From an uncultured Holophaga sp. (lineage in GTDB: Bacteria > Acidobacteriota > Holophagae > Holophagales > Holophagaceae), in NCBI RefSeq assembly GCF_963677305.1, contig NZ_OY781925.1, positions 2,023,501 through 2,087,500 on the forward strand: 64,000 nt of DNA. The letters run 5' to 3'. A program made the position numbers and the translations under genes. Numbering within the stretch: position 1 is the stretch's first letter; every line of letters starts with the position of its first letter. The notes beneath the pieces were generated by a model that was not told the DNA's origin, searched no databases, and saw only the letters and a program-made list of their open reading frames with translations. Below, piece after piece: positions 40,682 to 49,771 of this stretch.

Positions 40682-41400
40682 GCGCACCGCTGCGCATCGC
40701 CATCGCCGAGGATGAGCCGCTGAACCTGGGCCGTCTGGCCCGGATGCTGCGGGAGCAGGACTGCCAGGTCGTGGCGGAACTGGAGGATGGGTTGGCGGTT
40801 CTGGAGTGGCTGGAGGCCGGGGGGGATGCCGATGCCCTCTTCCTGGACATCCGGATGCCCGAGCTCTCCGGGCTCGAAGTGGCAAGGCGCCTGCAGGGGG
40901 AGCACCTGCCCCTGGTCTTCGTGACTGCCTACCCGGTCCATGCCGTGGACGCCTACCAGGTGGGGGTGGTGGATTATCTGCTCAAGCCTGTGGAGGAGCA
41001 ACGCCTGGCCCTGGCCCTGGAGCGGGTGGCGGCCCTGAGGCGCCGTTCTATAGCGCCCCGTGCCACCGGACCCTTCCGCTACCTCGTCAGGGCCGGGGAT
41101 GGTTACGTCTTCATGAACCTGAGCCAGACCAGTCACTTTGAATACGAGGACGGTGTCGTCTGGGCCTTCGCCCAGGGGCGTTTCCGCACGGCCTGGAAGA
41201 CCCTGGCGGAGGCCGAGGCAGCGCTGGCCGGACAGGGGCTCATCAAAGCCCATCGCCATGTCCTGGTCCGCTTTGAGGCCATTGTCGGCATGAAGCCCCT
41301 TGACTCAGGCCGCCTCATGATCCGCCTCCCTGGTGGGACCGAGATCAAGGTGAGTCGCAGTGGCGCCCACCTGGTCAAGACCCGCTTGGGGGTGGAATAG
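40678..41400 (+). CDS. LytTR-type response regulator
   Basis: The DNA-binding partner of the LytS-type kinase. An N-terminal receiver domain (about 1-120) has the acidic pocket in IAIAEDEP, the phosphoacceptor Asp in ALFLDIRMPELSGLEVA, and Thr/Lys in FVTAYPVHAVDAYQ and DYLLKPVEE. The C-terminal LytTR domain (about 135-240) has the HRHVLVRFEAIVGMKPLDSG-type strand pattern. ATG 40678 overlaps the kinase stop (ATGA). Confidence 0.92.
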   Translation: MSAPLRIAIAEDEPLNLGRLARMLREQDCQVVAELEDGLAVLEWLEAGGDADALFLDIRMPELSGLEVARRLQGEHLPLVFVTAYPVHAVDAYQVGVVDYLLKPVEEQRLALALERVAALRRRSIAPRATGPFRYLVRAGDGYVFMNLSQTSHFEYEDGVVWAFAQGRFRTAWKTLAEAEAALAGQGLIKAHRHVLVRFEAIVGMKPLDSGRLMIRLPGGTEIKVSRSGAHLVKTRLGVE

Positions 41401-41447
41401 GCTCGGGGACAGGGGGTGGAGCTTCGGATCCGGTGCCCCGAAACCAG

Positions 41448-41475
41448 AAAAGGACGGCACGAAGCCGTCCTTTTT
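41448..41475. terminator. Bidirectional terminator
   Basis: A 7-bp GC stem (41452-41458 with 41464-41470), loop ACGAA, flanked by A-run and T-run that extend the pairing. It can end the LytTR transcript on the plus strand and tRNA-Pro on the minus strand. Confidence 0.75.
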
Positions 41476-41476
41476 C

Positions 41477-41556
<80 letters not shown>

Positions 41557-41588
41557 GATCCGATCCTACCTTGGCCCGGGACGCCTGT

Positions 41589-42008
41589 CTAGCCTCGGTT
41601 TCGGCCCTCCTCCCTCCGCCGCTTCAGGAGCTCGAAAAGGGCGATGAGGGGATCCTGCTCCGGCTCCCTGATCATGGGAGCAGGCGAGGGGGGGTCGCAG
41701 GGCACGATCTCGATGCGCATCAGGCGGATCTTGAACATCTCCAGCAGTCTCTTCTGAACCTCGGGCCAGGTGTCGGCAGCCGCTTTGCGGAGCTGGGGGA
41801 TGGTGCCCATCTGCCAGGAGCCCACCAGCAGGGTGCCGCGCCTGACCCGGATGAGCCGGGTGCACTGGGCGAGCTGAAGGCCCACCACCATGGGCCAGAC
41901 CCGGCGGAGCTTGGCCTCGATTCGGGCTTCCTGGGCATCAGGCCCCTTCAGTCCCGCCTCCCGGATGGGGATGAGGCTCCTGCTGGGGGGGCGGAAGGAC
42001 TGTCGCAT
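41589..42008 (-). CDS. DUF721 (DciA-like) protein
   Basis: A 139-residue protein whose middle section (RRVWPMVVGLQLAQCTR, RRGTLLVGSWQMGTIPQLRKAA) follows the DUF721/DciA pattern. DciA proteins load or regulate replicative helicase DnaB in bacteria lacking DnaC. The C-terminus is a charged tail. The similarity is read by eye and moderate, so the replication role is tentative. It sits between tRNA-Pro and prfC. Confidence 0.6.
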   Translation of the reverse strand: MRQSFRPPSRSLIPIREAGLKGPDAQEARIEAKLRRVWPMVVGLQLAQCTRLIRVRRGTLLVGSWQMGTIPQLRKAAADTWPEVQKRLLEMFKIRLMRIEIVPCDPPSPAPMIREPEQDPLIALFELLKRRREEGRNRG

Positions 42009-42104
42009 GGTTCCAGTCTAGCTGAGCGGGTCCTGGGATCCTCCAGGTCATGCTAGGATGGACGCGGGCGGCCGTCAGGGCCGCTCCCTTTTTGTGGCGT
42101 GACC

Positions 42105-43673
42105 ATGGCCCTTGCTGATGAAATCCAGAAAAGGCGGACCTTCGCCATCATCTCCCACCCCGACGCGGGCAAGACAACGCTGACGGAGAAGTTGCTGCTC
42201 TACTCCGGTGCCATCGACCGGGCGGGCTCCGTGAAGGGGCGCGAGGGTTCAGGTATGGCCCAGTCAGACTGGATGAGCATCGAGCAGGAGCGCGGCATCT
42301 CCGTGACTTCAGCGGCCATGCAGTTCGAGTACCACGGCCACATCATCAACCTGCTGGACACCCCGGGTCACCAGGATTTCAGCGAGGACACTTACCGGGC
42401 CCTCACCGCCGCCGACAGCGTGGTGATGCTCCTGGACTGCGCCAAGGGCGTGGAAGAGCAGACCAAGAAGCTCTTCCGGGTGGCCAGGGACCGCAAGCTG
42501 CCCATCTTCACCTTCGTCAACAAGCTGGACCGCCCCGGGCGTGAGCCCATCGAGCTCATCGATGAGGTGGAGGAGCTCTTCGGGCTCCACGCCGTGCCCA
42601 TGACCTGGCCCATCGGCTCCGGTCCTGACTTCAAGGGCGTCTACGTTCGGGCCACGGGCCAGATCCAGGTCTTCGAGCGCACCAAGGCGGGTCGCAAAGC
42701 CCGGGTGGCGGGGCAGGGGAGCCTGGACGATCCCGAGATCGCCGCCCTGCTCACCCCCACTGAGCTGCAGCAACTCAAGGATGATGTGGAGCTGATCAGC
42801 CAGGTGCTGCCCACCTTCGACATGACCGAGTTTCTGGAAGGCCGTCAGTCGCCCCTCTTCTTCGGATCGGCCCTCAACAACTTCGGCATCGCGGAATTCC
42901 TCGAGGAGTTCCTGGCCATGGCTCCCTGCCCCCAGGGACGTCCCCTCGCGGATGGCGGCGAGGTGAAGGCCGATCAGCCCTTCACGGCCTTCGTGTTCAA
43001 GGTCCAGGCCAACATGAACAAGGCCCATCGGGACCGCGTGGCCTTCGCCCGGATCGTTTCGGGTCACTTCGAGCGGGGCATGGATGCCCTCCATGTCAGG
43101 GAGAAGAAGTCCATCAAGCTCAACTACCCCCACATGTTCTTCGGCCGGGAGCGTCAGATCGTGGATGAGGCCTTCCCCGGCGACATCCTGGGGCTCATCA
43201 ACCCCGGTATGTTCCGCATCGGCGATGTGCTTAGTGCTGCCGGTCCCCTGGAGTTCCACGCGGTGCCCCGCTTCTCCCCGGAGCAGTTCAGCGGGGTGCG
43301 CCTCGCCGATCCCGGTGCCCGCAAGGGCTTCCTCAAGGGACTCCAGCAGATCGCAGAAGAAGGTGTGGTACAGGTCTTCTGGCCCAAGGGTGGTGCGCCC
43401 CTGCCCATCCTGGGGGCCATCGGACGCCTGCAGTTCGAGGTGCTCCAGCATCGCCTGAAGGACGAGTACGCCTGCGCCGTGCTCCTGGAGCCCCGGGGCT
43501 TCCAGATGGCCCGGTGGATCGAGGGGGGCTGGCCCGAACCCAGCCGCTACTGGGGCGAGCTGGTGGAGGACAGCGAGGGCAACCCCGCCATCCTCTTCGA
43601 GAATGACTGGCAGCGGAGAACCACGGCCGAAAAGTGCCCCGATCTCCAGTTCCATCCCCATCCCCCCAAGTAG
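42105..43673 (+). CDS. prfC: Peptide chain release factor 3
   Basis: A translational GTPase that removes RF1/RF2 from the ribosome after peptide release. 522 residues: G1 SHPDAGKTTLTEKL, switch I QERGISVTSAAMQF, G3 DTPGHQDF, G4 NKLDRPGREP, and the RF3-specific FGSALNNFGIAEFLEEF segment. ATG 42105 is preferred; a GTG two codons upstream is in frame. Confidence 0.95.
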   Translation: MALADEIQKRRTFAIISHPDAGKTTLTEKLLLYSGAIDRAGSVKGREGSGMAQSDWMSIEQERGISVTSAAMQFEYHGHIINLLDTPGHQDFSEDTYRALTAADSVVMLLDCAKGVEEQTKKLFRVARDRKLPIFTFVNKLDRPGREPIELIDEVEELFGLHAVPMTWPIGSGPDFKGVYVRATGQIQVFERTKAGRKARVAGQGSLDDPEIAALLTPTELQQLKDDVELISQVLPTFDMTEFLEGRQSPLFFGSALNNFGIAEFLEEFLAMAPCPQGRPLADGGEVKADQPFTAFVFKVQANMNKAHRDRVAFARIVSGHFERGMDALHVREKKSIKLNYPHMFFGRERQIVDEAFPGDILGLINPGMFRIGDVLSAAGPLEFHAVPRFSPEQFSGVRLADPGARKGFLKGLQQIAEEGVVQVFWPKGGAPLPILGAIGRLQFEVLQHRLKDEYACAVLLEPRGFQMARWIEGGWPEPSRYWGELVEDSEGNPAILFENDWQRRTTAEKCPDLQFHPHPPK

Positions 43674-44006
43674 CCGCTTTTTCTGTCCTTGCAACCCCGC
43701 CTTCCGGCGGGGTTGTTGTTTTGGGCGAGCGGGTCCATTCTTCGGGGGGCGGAGTGCTTGGGGAGGAGGGTGTGATATCCGTCAAGAACCTGGAAACAGG
43801 CGGGATTGAGGTTGCCAGGACAAGCGGTTCGGTCTGAGAATCTAAGCCATGCCGGTTTGTCAATCCAGGAACACCCGCAATAGCGGCAATGCACTCCTGG
43901 CGGCCAGCCTGTAGCGCAGTGGGTGGGATGTTATTGGCGTGATTTTGGTCACTGCTTTGCATAACACTCAATTTCCAAGTGTTGCCAACTCAATGGAGGG
44001 AAATCC
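43674..44006. promoter_or_regulatory. Upstream region of iorA with inverted repeat
   Basis: Beyond the prfC terminator this 333-bp gap carries no gene. Near its end, AACACT (43963-43968) and AGTGTT (43978-43983) form an inverted repeat with a 9-base spacer about 25 bp before iorA, a possible operator. GGAGGG precedes ATG 44007. Confidence 0.35.
43692..43722 (+). terminator. Rho-independent terminator after prfC
   Basis: A 10-bp stem (43692-43701 with 43706-43715), TTCC loop and T-rich tail (TTGTTTT). Confidence 0.85.
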
Positions 44007-45800
44007 ATGAAGAAGCTCATGACCGGCGACGAGGCTGTCGCCCGTGGCGCCTGGGAGGCTGGTGTCAAGTACGCCTCGGCCTACCCCGGCACCCCCAGCA
44101 CCGAGATCCTTGAGAACATGGGGACCTACAAGGACATCCTGGCCGAGTGGGCCACCAACGAGAAGGTCGCCATGGAAGCCGTCATCGGCGCATCCATGGT
44201 GGGCGCCCGCACCATCTGTGCCCAGAAGCATGTGGGCCTGAACGTCGCCGCCGACCCCATGTTCACCTTCGCCTACACCGGCCCCCTGGGTGGCATGGTC
44301 ATCGTCACCGCCGACGAGCCCGGCCAGCACTCCTCCCAGAACGAGCAGGACAACCGCAACTACGCTCGCCATGCCAAGATCCCCATGCTGGAGCCCGCCA
44401 CGTCCCAGGAGTCCAAGGACATGGTGCTCACCGCCATGGAGATCTCCGAGGGCTACAACACCCCCGTGCTCTTCCGCATGACCACCCGCGTCTGCCATTC
44501 CAAGGGCATCGTGGAGTGTGGCGAGCGCCAGGAAGTGGGCATCAAGCCCTATGTCAAGGACATCAAGAAGAACATCCCCGTTCCCGCCATGTCCCGCCTG
44601 CAGCGTATCGAGGTGGAGAAGCGCACCGAGCGCCTGAAGGAGTACGCCGAGACCACCCCCCTGAACTGGGTGGAGATGAACTCCGACGAGATCGGCATCA
44701 TCGCCAGCGGTGTGTCCTACTGCTATGCCAAGGAGGTCTTCGGTGAGACCGCCAGCTACCTGAAGCTGGGCTTCACCTACCCCCTGCCCGAGAAGAAGAT
44801 CAAGGACTTCTGCAGCAAGGTCAAGAAGATCTATGTCATCGAGGAGAACGATCCCATCCTTGAGGACGTCGTCCGCAAGCTGGGCTTCGACTGCTTCGGT
44901 AAGAACCTCTTCCCCTTCAACGGCGAGATGACCCCCGATGTCATCCGCAAGTCCGTCTTCGGTCAGGCTTGCGATGCCGTGGTCTCCGACGCCGCCAAGG
45001 TGGTGGACCGTCCCCCCACGCTCTGCGCCGGCTGCCCCCACCGCGGCTTCTTCTACGAGATCGGCAAGAAGAAGAATGTGGTCATCTCCGGTGACATCGG
45101 CTGCTACGCCCTTGCCTTCGCTGAGCCCTACAACGCCACCGACTGGTCCAACTGCATGGGCTCCAGCACCGGCTGTGGGCACGGCGCCCAGCAGGTCTTC
45201 AACATGCTCGAGGGTGATGCCAAGAAGCGTGTGGTCGCGGTTCACGGTGACTCCACCTTCTTCCACACCGCCATCAACGGCCTGGTGAACATCGCCTACA
45301 ACCGCAGCAACACCATCACCTGCATCCTGGACAACCGCATCACCGGCATGACCGGCCACCAGGAGAACCCCGTCTCCGGCTACACCCTCCAGGGTCTCGA
45401 GACCCCCGAGATCGAGATCGAGGGCGTGGTGAAGTCCCTGGGCTTCAAGAACGTCATGAAGGTGGATCCCAACGATCTGACCGCCATGAAGTACGCCATC
45501 GACTGGGCCCTGGCCAACGAGGCGGAGCCTTCCGTCATCATCACCCGCTGGCCCTGCGTCCTGAAGAAGCTCAGCAACCAGGACAAGACCGAGTTCCCCG
45601 AGGTCTTCAAGAGCAAGTCTGTCATCGACCAGGACAAGTGCATCGGCTGCAAGAGCTGCATCAAGACCGGCTGCCCCGCGCTGTCCTACAACGCCGCCAC
45701 CAAGAAGGTCTCCATCCTCCGCGATCAGTGCGTGGGCTGCGGCGTCTGCATCCAGACCTGCCCCCCCAAGATCAAGGCCATTTCCAAGGAGGTCAAGTAA
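44007..45800 (+). CDS. iorA: Indolepyruvate:ferredoxin oxidoreductase, alpha subunit
   Basis: Oxidatively decarboxylates aryl pyruvates (from Trp, Phe, Tyr) to aryl-acetyl-CoA, reducing ferredoxin. 597 residues: pyrimidine-binding domain (YPGTPSTEI), thiamine diphosphate domain (GDIGCYALAFAEP, HGDSTFFHT) and a C-terminal two-cluster ferredoxin domain (CIGCKSCIKTGCP, CVGCGVCIQTCPP). Codon choice is strongly biased to C-ending codons, suggesting high expression. iorB starts 2 bp after the stop codon. Confidence 0.95.
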   Translation: MKKLMTGDEAVARGAWEAGVKYASAYPGTPSTEILENMGTYKDILAEWATNEKVAMEAVIGASMVGARTICAQKHVGLNVAADPMFTFAYTGPLGGMVIVTADEPGQHSSQNEQDNRNYARHAKIPMLEPATSQESKDMVLTAMEISEGYNTPVLFRMTTRVCHSKGIVECGERQEVGIKPYVKDIKKNIPVPAMSRLQRIEVEKRTERLKEYAETTPLNWVEMNSDEIGIIASGVSYCYAKEVFGETASYLKLGFTYPLPEKKIKDFCSKVKKIYVIEENDPILEDVVRKLGFDCFGKNLFPFNGEMTPDVIRKSVFGQACDAVVSDAAKVVDRPPTLCAGCPHRGFFYEIGKKKNVVISGDIGCYALAFAEPYNATDWSNCMGSSTGCGHGAQQVFNMLEGDAKKRVVAVHGDSTFFHTAINGLVNIAYNRSNTITCILDNRITGMTGHQENPVSGYTLQGLETPEIEIEGVVKSLGFKNVMKVDPNDLTAMKYAIDWALANEAEPSVIITRWPCVLKKLSNQDKTEFPEVFKSKSVIDQDKCIGCKSCIKTGCPALSYNAATKKVSILRDQCVGCGVCIQTCPPKIKAISKEVK

Positions 45801-45801
45801 C

Positions 45802-46380
45802 ATGACCGACACCAAGAGCATCCTCCTGGTGGGCGTCGGCGGCCAGGGCACCATCCTCGCTGCCAAGCTCCTCACCGTCGCCCTCATGGACGCTGGCTAT
45901 GACGTCAAGATGAGCGAGATCCACGGCATGTCCCAGCGCGGCGGTTCCGTGTCCTCCCAGGTCCGCTACGGCAAGTCCGTGTCCTCCCCCGTCATCGAAG
46001 AGGGCGGCGCCGACATCCTGGTGGCCTTCGAGAAGATGGAAGCCATGCGCTGGGTCAACTTCCTGAGCCCCAAGGGCAAGGCCGTCATCAACAACTGGGA
46101 GATCAACTCCATGCCCATCGTCACGGGCAAGGTGGACTACCCCCAGGGCATCCTCGAGGACCTGGGTTCCAAGATCCCCACCACGGTCATCGATGCCGCC
46201 AAGCTCGCCACCGAGCTGGGCAACAGCAAGGTCATGAACGTGATCCTGCTGGGCGCCACCGTGAAGTCCATGGGCCTGGACACCCTCGACTGGGACCGGA
46301 TCATCCGCGACAACGTCAAGGCCAACCTGGCTGACCTGAACATCAAGGCCCTCAAGCTCGGCATGGACCAGATCCAGTAG
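45802..46380 (+). CDS. iorB: Indolepyruvate:ferredoxin oxidoreductase, beta subunit
   Basis: The gamma-type domain subunit that pairs with IorA. 192 residues with LLVGVGGQGTILAAKLLTVAL, SEIHGMSQRGGSVSSQVRYG and LVAFEKMEAMRW, all typical of the pyruvate:ferredoxin oxidoreductase gamma/beta family. Same strong codon bias as iorA. Confidence 0.95.
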   Translation: MTDTKSILLVGVGGQGTILAAKLLTVALMDAGYDVKMSEIHGMSQRGGSVSSQVRYGKSVSSPVIEEGGADILVAFEKMEAMRWVNFLSPKGKAVINNWEINSMPIVTGKVDYPQGILEDLGSKIPTTVIDAAKLATELGNSKVMNVILLGATVKSMGLDTLDWDRIIRDNVKANLADLNIKALKLGMDQIQ

Positions 46381-46400
46381 TCGGGACCCCTTGGTCCTTC

Positions 46401-46437
46401 AAGCCCCAAAGGCAAGCTCAGCTCGTCTTTGGGGCTT
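46401..46437 (+). terminator. Hairpin between iorB and buk
   Basis: An 11-bp perfect stem (46401-46411 with 46427-46437) with a 15-base loop. A T-run appears only about 15 bases later, so it may reduce rather than stop read-through into buk, or stabilise iorAB mRNA. Confidence 0.6.
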
Positions 46438-46473
46438 ATCCTTAGCTGCAACTTTTTTCCCGAGGAATCTCCG

Positions 46474-47550
46474 ATGAGCTACAAGATCCTGGCCATCAAC
46501 CCCGGCTCCACCTCCACCAAGATCTCGGTCTACGAGAACGAGCAGGAGCTCTTTGTCACCACCCTGGACCACCCCGCCGAGGAGGTGGCCAAGTACGCCA
46601 CCGTTGCCGAGCAGTTCGGGATGCGCAAGGACTACGTCCTGGCCTTCCTGAAGGAGAAGGGCCTTGACGTGAACGAGCTGGCCGCCGTGGTGGGCCGCGG
46701 CGGCATGCTGCCCCCCGTCAAGTCCGGTGCCTACGAGGTCAACGAGGCCATGGTGAAGCGCCTGCGCTACAACCCCGTGCTGGAGCACGCCTCCAACCTG
46801 GGTGCCCTCATCGCCTTCGAGATCGCCCAGAGCATCGGCAAGCGCGCCTTCATCTACGACTCCGTCAAGGTGGATGAGCTCCTGGATGTCGCCCGGGTCA
46901 CCGGCGTGCCCGAGCTGCCCCGCACCAGCGTCACCCACACCCTGAACTCCCGCGCCATGGCCATGAAGTGCGCCAAGTCCAAGGGCAAGACCTACCAGGA
47001 CATGAACTTCATCGTGGTCCACATGGGCGGCGGCGTCTCCGTCAATGCCCACCAGAAGGGCCGCCTCGTGGACGTGATCCCCGATAACGAAGGCCCCATG
47101 AGCCCTGAGCGCGCCGGCCGCATCGGCACCGCCGGTCTCGTGGACCTGTGCTACTCCGGCAAGTACGACAAGCGCGGCATGCACAAGAAGCTGCGCGGCG
47201 AGGGTGGCCTCAAGGCCTATCTGGGCACCGTGGACGTCCGTGAGGTCATCAAGATGATCGAGGGCGGCAACGAGCAGGCCAAGCTCCTGCTGGAGGCCAT
47301 GTGCTACCAGATCGCCAAGGGCGTAGGCGAGATGGCCACGGTCCTCTGCGGCCAGGTGGACGCCATCATCTTCACCGGCGGCATCGCCTACTCCAAGCTG
47401 GTCTGCGAGCTCGTCAAGGAGCGCATCTCCTGGATCGCCCCCGTGGAGATCCTGGCCGGCGAGAACGAGATGGAGTCCCTCACCCTGGGCACCCTCCGCG
47501 TCCTCCGCGGCGAGGAGAGCGCCCACGAGTACGTGGACGCCGAAGTCTAG
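46474..47550 (+). CDS. buk: Butyrate kinase family protein
   Basis: Transfers phosphate from an acyl phosphate to ADP, making ATP. 358 residues of the acetate/butyrate kinase family: LAINPGSTSTKISVYE, AVVGRGGMLPPVKSG, VVHMGGGVSVNAHQ, IIFTGGIAYS. ATG 46474 has a GAGGAA site. It follows iorAB with the same codon bias. Because no phosphotransbutyrylase gene is seen, the acyl phosphate source is unknown; branched-chain or aryl-acyl phosphates are possible substrates. Confidence 0.93.
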   Translation: MSYKILAINPGSTSTKISVYENEQELFVTTLDHPAEEVAKYATVAEQFGMRKDYVLAFLKEKGLDVNELAAVVGRGGMLPPVKSGAYEVNEAMVKRLRYNPVLEHASNLGALIAFEIAQSIGKRAFIYDSVKVDELLDVARVTGVPELPRTSVTHTLNSRAMAMKCAKSKGKTYQDMNFIVVHMGGGVSVNAHQKGRLVDVIPDNEGPMSPERAGRIGTAGLVDLCYSGKYDKRGMHKKLRGEGGLKAYLGTVDVREVIKMIEGGNEQAKLLLEAMCYQIAKGVGEMATVLCGQVDAIIFTGGIAYSKLVCELVKERISWIAPVEILAGENEMESLTLGTLRVLRGEESAHEYVDAEV

Positions 47551-47561
47551 GTACAGCAACA

Positions 47562-47607
47562 TTCCAAAGAAAAGCCCGGAGGAGAACCTCCGGGCTTTTC
47601 TTTGGAA
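47562..47607. terminator. Long perfect terminator after buk
   Basis: A perfect 21-bp stem (47562-47582 with 47587-47607) with an AGAA loop, including A-rich and T-rich flanks so that it can act on both strands. Confidence 0.9.
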
Positions 47608-47688
47608 GGAATGGACTTGGGGGCTTTTGAAGCTCCTTGGGTACCCTCGGGATCTCAGGGGTCTTGATAGGGGCAGGGTTGGTTGGCC

Positions 47689-48480
47689 TCAGCAGTACCC
47701 GAAGCGGTGTTTCGGAGGGTTGGTGGTGACGTCGTAGACGTGAGGGTCGTCGGGCTCAATGATGCAGGTGTCCTCCACCTCCTGGGGCCAGACGGGCCGC
47801 TTGGCCAAGTGCATCTGGATCCAGCGCCAGGCCACCACCAGGAGGACGAAGGGGAAGAAGACTCCGACGAGGTAGCGGAGATCGGGCCAAGGGCCATGGA
47901 TTCCGAAGGTAACGAGACTCCAGCCCAGGGCCCAGCGTTCCCGCCCCCGATCCAGGGGAAAGCAGATGACTTCGGGGATGCCTTCCACGGCCTTGGGAAG
48001 TCCTTCCTCCATGTAGCGACGGAAGAATTCCCACATGGCCAGGGACTCCTCAATGGAGCCGACGCGACCGCTCAGTGGAAAGGTGTCGAGAACGGTTTTT
48101 TGATCATGATCCAGGATGTGCCCATAAAGAAAGGTGATGGGGTATTCCCCTGATCGGCCTACGAATCCGAGAACCCAGTACACCTTGTCCCAATGTATCG
48201 AAAGAACTGTGCCATTATTCCTGAACGCATGGACCATGCGGGTCTTGCGGTTTAGCCGAACCGGGTGGTGGGTGTAGTTGAAAAAATCCAAGTATGTAAT
48301 CAAGAAAAGACCGAGAGAGAATGCTGGAAAAAGTGTTACGCCATAAATAGCCCCAATAGTGGAGTGTTTTAACCAAATTTGTCCGGATTGCCATAATTGA
48401 AAAAAATGCAAAACAAGTAGTGACCCTAGGATAGTGCACAGAATGATTGGTCTTCCCCCAAATCTGAGAGCCAAAGGAAA
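47689..48480 (-). pseudogene. 3' part of a DUF6708 membrane protein gene, cut by the IS
   Basis: About 264 codons remain. They start with two hydrophobic segments (IILCTILGSLLVLHFF; GVTLFPAFSLGLFLI), then the DUF6708 block YTHHPVRLNRKTRMVHAFRNNGTVLS, a C-terminal TM segment and WPQEVEDTCIIEPDDPH. The last motif closely matches the intact DUF6708 gene at 52872-53810. No native start exists; the frame continues into the IS. AT-rich at its 5' side. In type VI loci DUF6708 proteins sit beside effectors and are candidate immunity proteins. Confidence 0.75.
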
Positions 48481-48513
48481 CGTTAGGGTCCATCCTGAAA
48501 GAGGAGCCCCCTG

Positions 48514-48783
48514 ATGAGACCCCAGAAGCTGACAGACGAGCAGATCGTGGCTGTGTTGCGGGAAGCCGAGCGAGGAGAGAAGTCCATCGCAGATCTGGCC
48601 CGGGAGCATGGCGTAGCCGAGCAGACCATCTACCGGTGGCGGCGAAAGTTCGCCGGAAGCACGGTATCGGATGTCCGCCGACTCAAGCAGTTGGAGAAGG
48701 ACAACGCCCGCCTGCTGCGCCTCCTGGGGCAGCGCGAAGTCGAGATTGATGCCATGAAGGAGCTCCTCCGAAAAAAATGGTAA
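48514..48783 (+). CDS. IS3-family transposase OrfA
   Basis: An 89-residue DNA-binding protein with a helix-turn-helix (IADLAREHGVAEQTIYRWRR) and a leucine-zipper-like helix (LKQLEKDNARLLRLLG). It ends in LLRKKW at the A7 tract, where -1 slippage would join it to OrfB. Confidence 0.9.
   Translation: MRPQKLTDEQIVAVLREAERGEKSIADLAREHGVAEQTIYRWRRKFAGSTVSDVRRLKQLEKDNARLLRLLGQREVEIDAMKELLRKKW
48771..48777 (+). promoter_or_regulatory. Slippery A7 frameshift site of the IS
   Basis: Seven adenines at the orfA/orfB overlap match the programmed -1 frameshift signals that produce OrfAB transposase in IS3-family elements. Confidence 0.7.
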
Positions 48784-49763
48784 GCGCCCGGCAGAAGCGG
48801 GAAGGGGCTCGGGTGCTGAAAGCCAGGCGGATCCCGGAGCGGCGCATCGCCGCTCTGATTGGCCTATCCCGGTCGGGAATGCGCTATCGCGTACGCCCGA
48901 AGCCGCAGGACTGCTTGGCAGAGCGCATCCAGGCCCTGAGTGCGGAGCATCCCCGCTACGGGCAGGTCCGCATCTGGGCCCTGCTTCGTCGGGCGGGCAT
49001 CGTCATCAATCACAAGGCGGTGGGCCGACTCTGGCAGAAGCTGGGACTCCAGCTCACCCGGCGCCCAAAGCATAGGAGGGTCCGTTCTGGCGATGGTGTC
49101 CCCAGGGCTGCCGAGTTCCCGAACCACGTGTGGACCTATGACTTCGTGTTTGCCTGGACCCTGGGAGGGTCGGCCCTGAAGTTCCTGACCCTGGAGGACG
49201 AGTACACCCGGGAGTGTTTGGCAATCGAGGTGGGTCGGTCCTTCCGGGCGCTCCATGTCAAAGAGGTGCTGATCCGCGTCATGGCCCAACGGGGGATTCC
49301 CAAGTTCATCAGGAGCGACAATGGCCCTGAGTTCGTCTCGCTGGAGATCGGGCTCTGGCTGAAAGAGCAAGGAGTCGACACCCACCTGATCGATCCGGGT
49401 AAGCCTTGGCAGAATGGCCTGGCTGAAAGCTTCAATGCCCGATTCAGAGACGAGTGCCTGAATGGGGAGTCCTTCCATGGCGTGCCAGAAGCCAGGGTGA
49501 TCGCCCAGGCCTTCATGAGGCACTTCAACGAAGGGCACCCCCATTCAAGCTTGGGGTTCCATACACCCAACGAGTTCGCAGACCTATGCACCATGGGGGC
49601 TCTGCCCCCAAACCCCCGGGATTTATCGCCTTGGGCCACCCCCGGTAACCGAAGAAGGGCTGGCATGCGCCAGCCACCACCGTCAGGTGGCCCCGGATCG
49701 GCGCTCGGGTCGCTTCCCAGCGTTGCCTTATCCTCCGTCCAGGCGGAGGAGACGCTACCATGA
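48777..49763 (+). CDS. IS3-family transposase OrfB
   Basis: A DDE-type catalytic subunit, 328 residues. Catalytic residues are in WTYDFVFAW (Asp), RSDNGPEFVS (Asp) and NGLAESFNARFRDECLN (Glu). After the usual end near HTPNEFADL there is an odd Pro-rich tail of about 55 residues, and the TGA stop lies at the very end of, or just outside, the element. The product is probably made as an OrfAB fusion. Confidence 0.9.
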   Translation: MVSARQKREGARVLKARRIPERRIAALIGLSRSGMRYRVRPKPQDCLAERIQALSAEHPRYGQVRIWALLRRAGIVINHKAVGRLWQKLGLQLTRRPKHRRVRSGDGVPRAAEFPNHVWTYDFVFAWTLGGSALKFLTLEDEYTRECLAIEVGRSFRALHVKEVLIRVMAQRGIPKFIRSDNGPEFVSLEIGLWLKEQGVDTHLIDPGKPWQNGLAESFNARFRDECLNGESFHGVPEARVIAQAFMRHFNEGHPHSSLGFHTPNEFADLCTMGALPPNPRDLSPWATPGNRRRAGMRQPPPSGGPGSALGSLPSVALSSVQAEETLP

Positions 49764-49771
49764 ACCCGGAA

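Larger units (their letters stand above)
48481..49760 (+). mobile_element. IS3-family insertion sequence
   Basis: About 1.28 kb with overlapping orfA and orfB, an A7 slippery site, and imperfect terminal repeats (GTTAGGGTC at the left, complement of GGTAGCGTC at the right). The ends are approximate. No target duplication is obvious. It lies between two pieces of DUF6708 coding sequence and is transcribed against the type VI genes. Confidence 0.75.

Noticed and set aside
43968..45887. 639-residue minus-strand ORF opposite iorA
   Set aside because: Low-complexity Gly/Leu/Asp/His-rich translation caused by the strong codon bias of iorA; no domain.
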